From contig NZ_JAATJL010000001.1 of the NCBI RefSeq assembly GCF_011927905.1, positions 930,001-994,000 on the forward strand: a stretch of 64,000 bases of DNA, written 5' to 3'. This document shows positions 60,753 through 64,000 of the stretch, piece by piece. Made by a program: the position numbers and the translations under genes. Below the pieces are notes generated by a model that was given only the letters and a program-made list of their open reading frames with translations, made no database searches and was not told the DNA's origin. This stretch comes from Arthrobacter pigmenti. GTDB lineage: Bacteria; Actinomycetota; Actinomycetes; Actinomycetales; Micrococcaceae. The stretch's first letter is position 1. Every line of letters starts with the position of its first letter.

Positions 60753-61022
60753 ATGAGCAACATCACGCATGGTAATAACCCGGAGCAGATGGGACAGCTG
60801 GCACAGCTGCTTACCCAGAAGTCCGAGGAACTGAACCAGACCGCCAACCAGCTGACCCAGCAGCTCGCCAACACGGGCTGGGTTGGTCCCGACTCGGAGC
60901 GTTTCCGTGGCGACTGGGAAACCCACCGTGCGCAGCTCAGCCAGATCGCTGCCCAGCTGCAGGAAGTCAGCTCAACGGTTCAGCGCAACCGTCAGGACCA
61001 GGAAGCCACCTCGAACAACTAG
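60753..61022 (+). CDS. WXG100-family protein (EsxA-like)
   Basis: An 89-residue helical-hairpin protein of the WXG100 superfamily. The first helix (PEQMGQLAQLLTQKSEELNQ) and second helix (ERFRGDWETHRAQLSQIAAQ) flank the turn TGWVGPDSE, which holds the WxG motif. Starting at ATG 60753 with a strong GAAAGGTGGGG site gives the usual length. No C-terminal YxxxD/E export signal is present; the tail reads RNRQDQEATSNN. It lies next to the EssC/EccC-like motor, the classical pairing of type VII systems, and no second WXG100 partner is seen nearby, so it is probably a homodimer. It has its own terminator, and Esx proteins are usually abundant. Confidence 0.92.
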   Translation: MSNITHGNNPEQMGQLAQLLTQKSEELNQTANQLTQQLANTGWVGPDSERFRGDWETHRAQLSQIAAQLQEVSSTVQRNRQDQEATSNN

Positions 61023-61034
61023 GGCGCTCGACGG

Positions 61035-61069
61035 ACGGCCCGCAGCTTCTGGCTGTGGGCCGTTCTTCG
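61035..61069 (+). terminator. Terminator after the WXG100 gene
   Basis: A stem formed by ACGGCCCGCAGC (61035-61046) and GCTGTGGGCCGT (61052-61063), with one G-T pair, is followed by TCTTCG and TTT. It begins 13 bases after the WXG100 stop and is a convincing rho-independent terminator that ends the secretion-like locus. Confidence 0.75.
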
Positions 61070-61074
61070 TTTAA

Positions 61075-64000
<2,926 letters not shown>

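Overview
The window is high-GC actinobacterial DNA, most likely from an Arthrobacter-type member of the Micrococcaceae. The indications are the GC-rich coding bias, frequent GTG starts, 4-base ATGA/GTGA stop-start overlaps, an acyl-CoA carboxylase epsilon subunit, and a gene order (phospho-sugar mutase, purine nucleoside phosphorylase, LpdA-like flavoprotein, biotinylated carboxylase alpha chain, Maf, carboxylase epsilon and beta, BirA, PH-domain membrane protein) that recalls the Mycobacterium tuberculosis Rv3308 to Rv3278c interval. No rRNA, tRNA, CRISPR array or prophage was recognised.

Bases 1-32058 are a conserved chromosomal backbone interrupted by accessory modules. A partial flavin reductase is followed by the sugar mutase/nucleoside phosphorylase pair and an LpdA-like quinone reductase. 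Next comes a nitrate assimilation operon on the minus strand (NarK transporter, NasA molybdoenzyme, NasC-like electron-transfer flavoprotein). After it lie an MHS-family transporter, a Ser/Thr kinase with a lipoprotein, the biotin carboxylase/BCCP subunit, Maf, a dicarboxylate symporter, and a CHRD-domain surface protein divergent from an ECF sigma/anti-sigma pair. An IS110-family element, a DUF885 metallopeptidase-like protein and a lipoprotein serpin follow. The backbone then resumes with carboxylase epsilon and beta, an SDR, BirA, the PH protein and a class III adenylate cyclase. Several strong hairpins lie just downstream of genes.

Bases 32059-61022 hold the most striking content, a type VII secretion-like locus. 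It opens with two tandem genes of about 2040 codons for giant surface proteins (signal peptide, about 11 cadherin/Ig-like repeats, about 5 FN3 domains). The copies share about 5.38 kb of almost identical DNA and then split into different C-terminal tips, each ending in a four-cysteine module. Downstream is a tightly coupled gene set: MoxR ATPase, DUF58 protein, a transglutaminase-like membrane protein lacking the expected Cys, a zinc-ribbon/RDD/FHA protein, PP2C phosphatase, FHA protein, Ser/Thr kinase, an FHA-like/winged-helix protein, a three-ATPase FHA-FtsK (EssC/EccC-like) motor, and one WXG100 protein with its own terminator. I infer a phospho-regulated export or surface-assembly system whose likely client is the giant protein. 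EccB, EccD, EccE and mycosin genes are not in the window.

Bases 61023-64000 return to housekeeping genes: NAD-dependent DNA ligase LigA, overlapped by an inositol-monophosphatase family gene that runs off the end.
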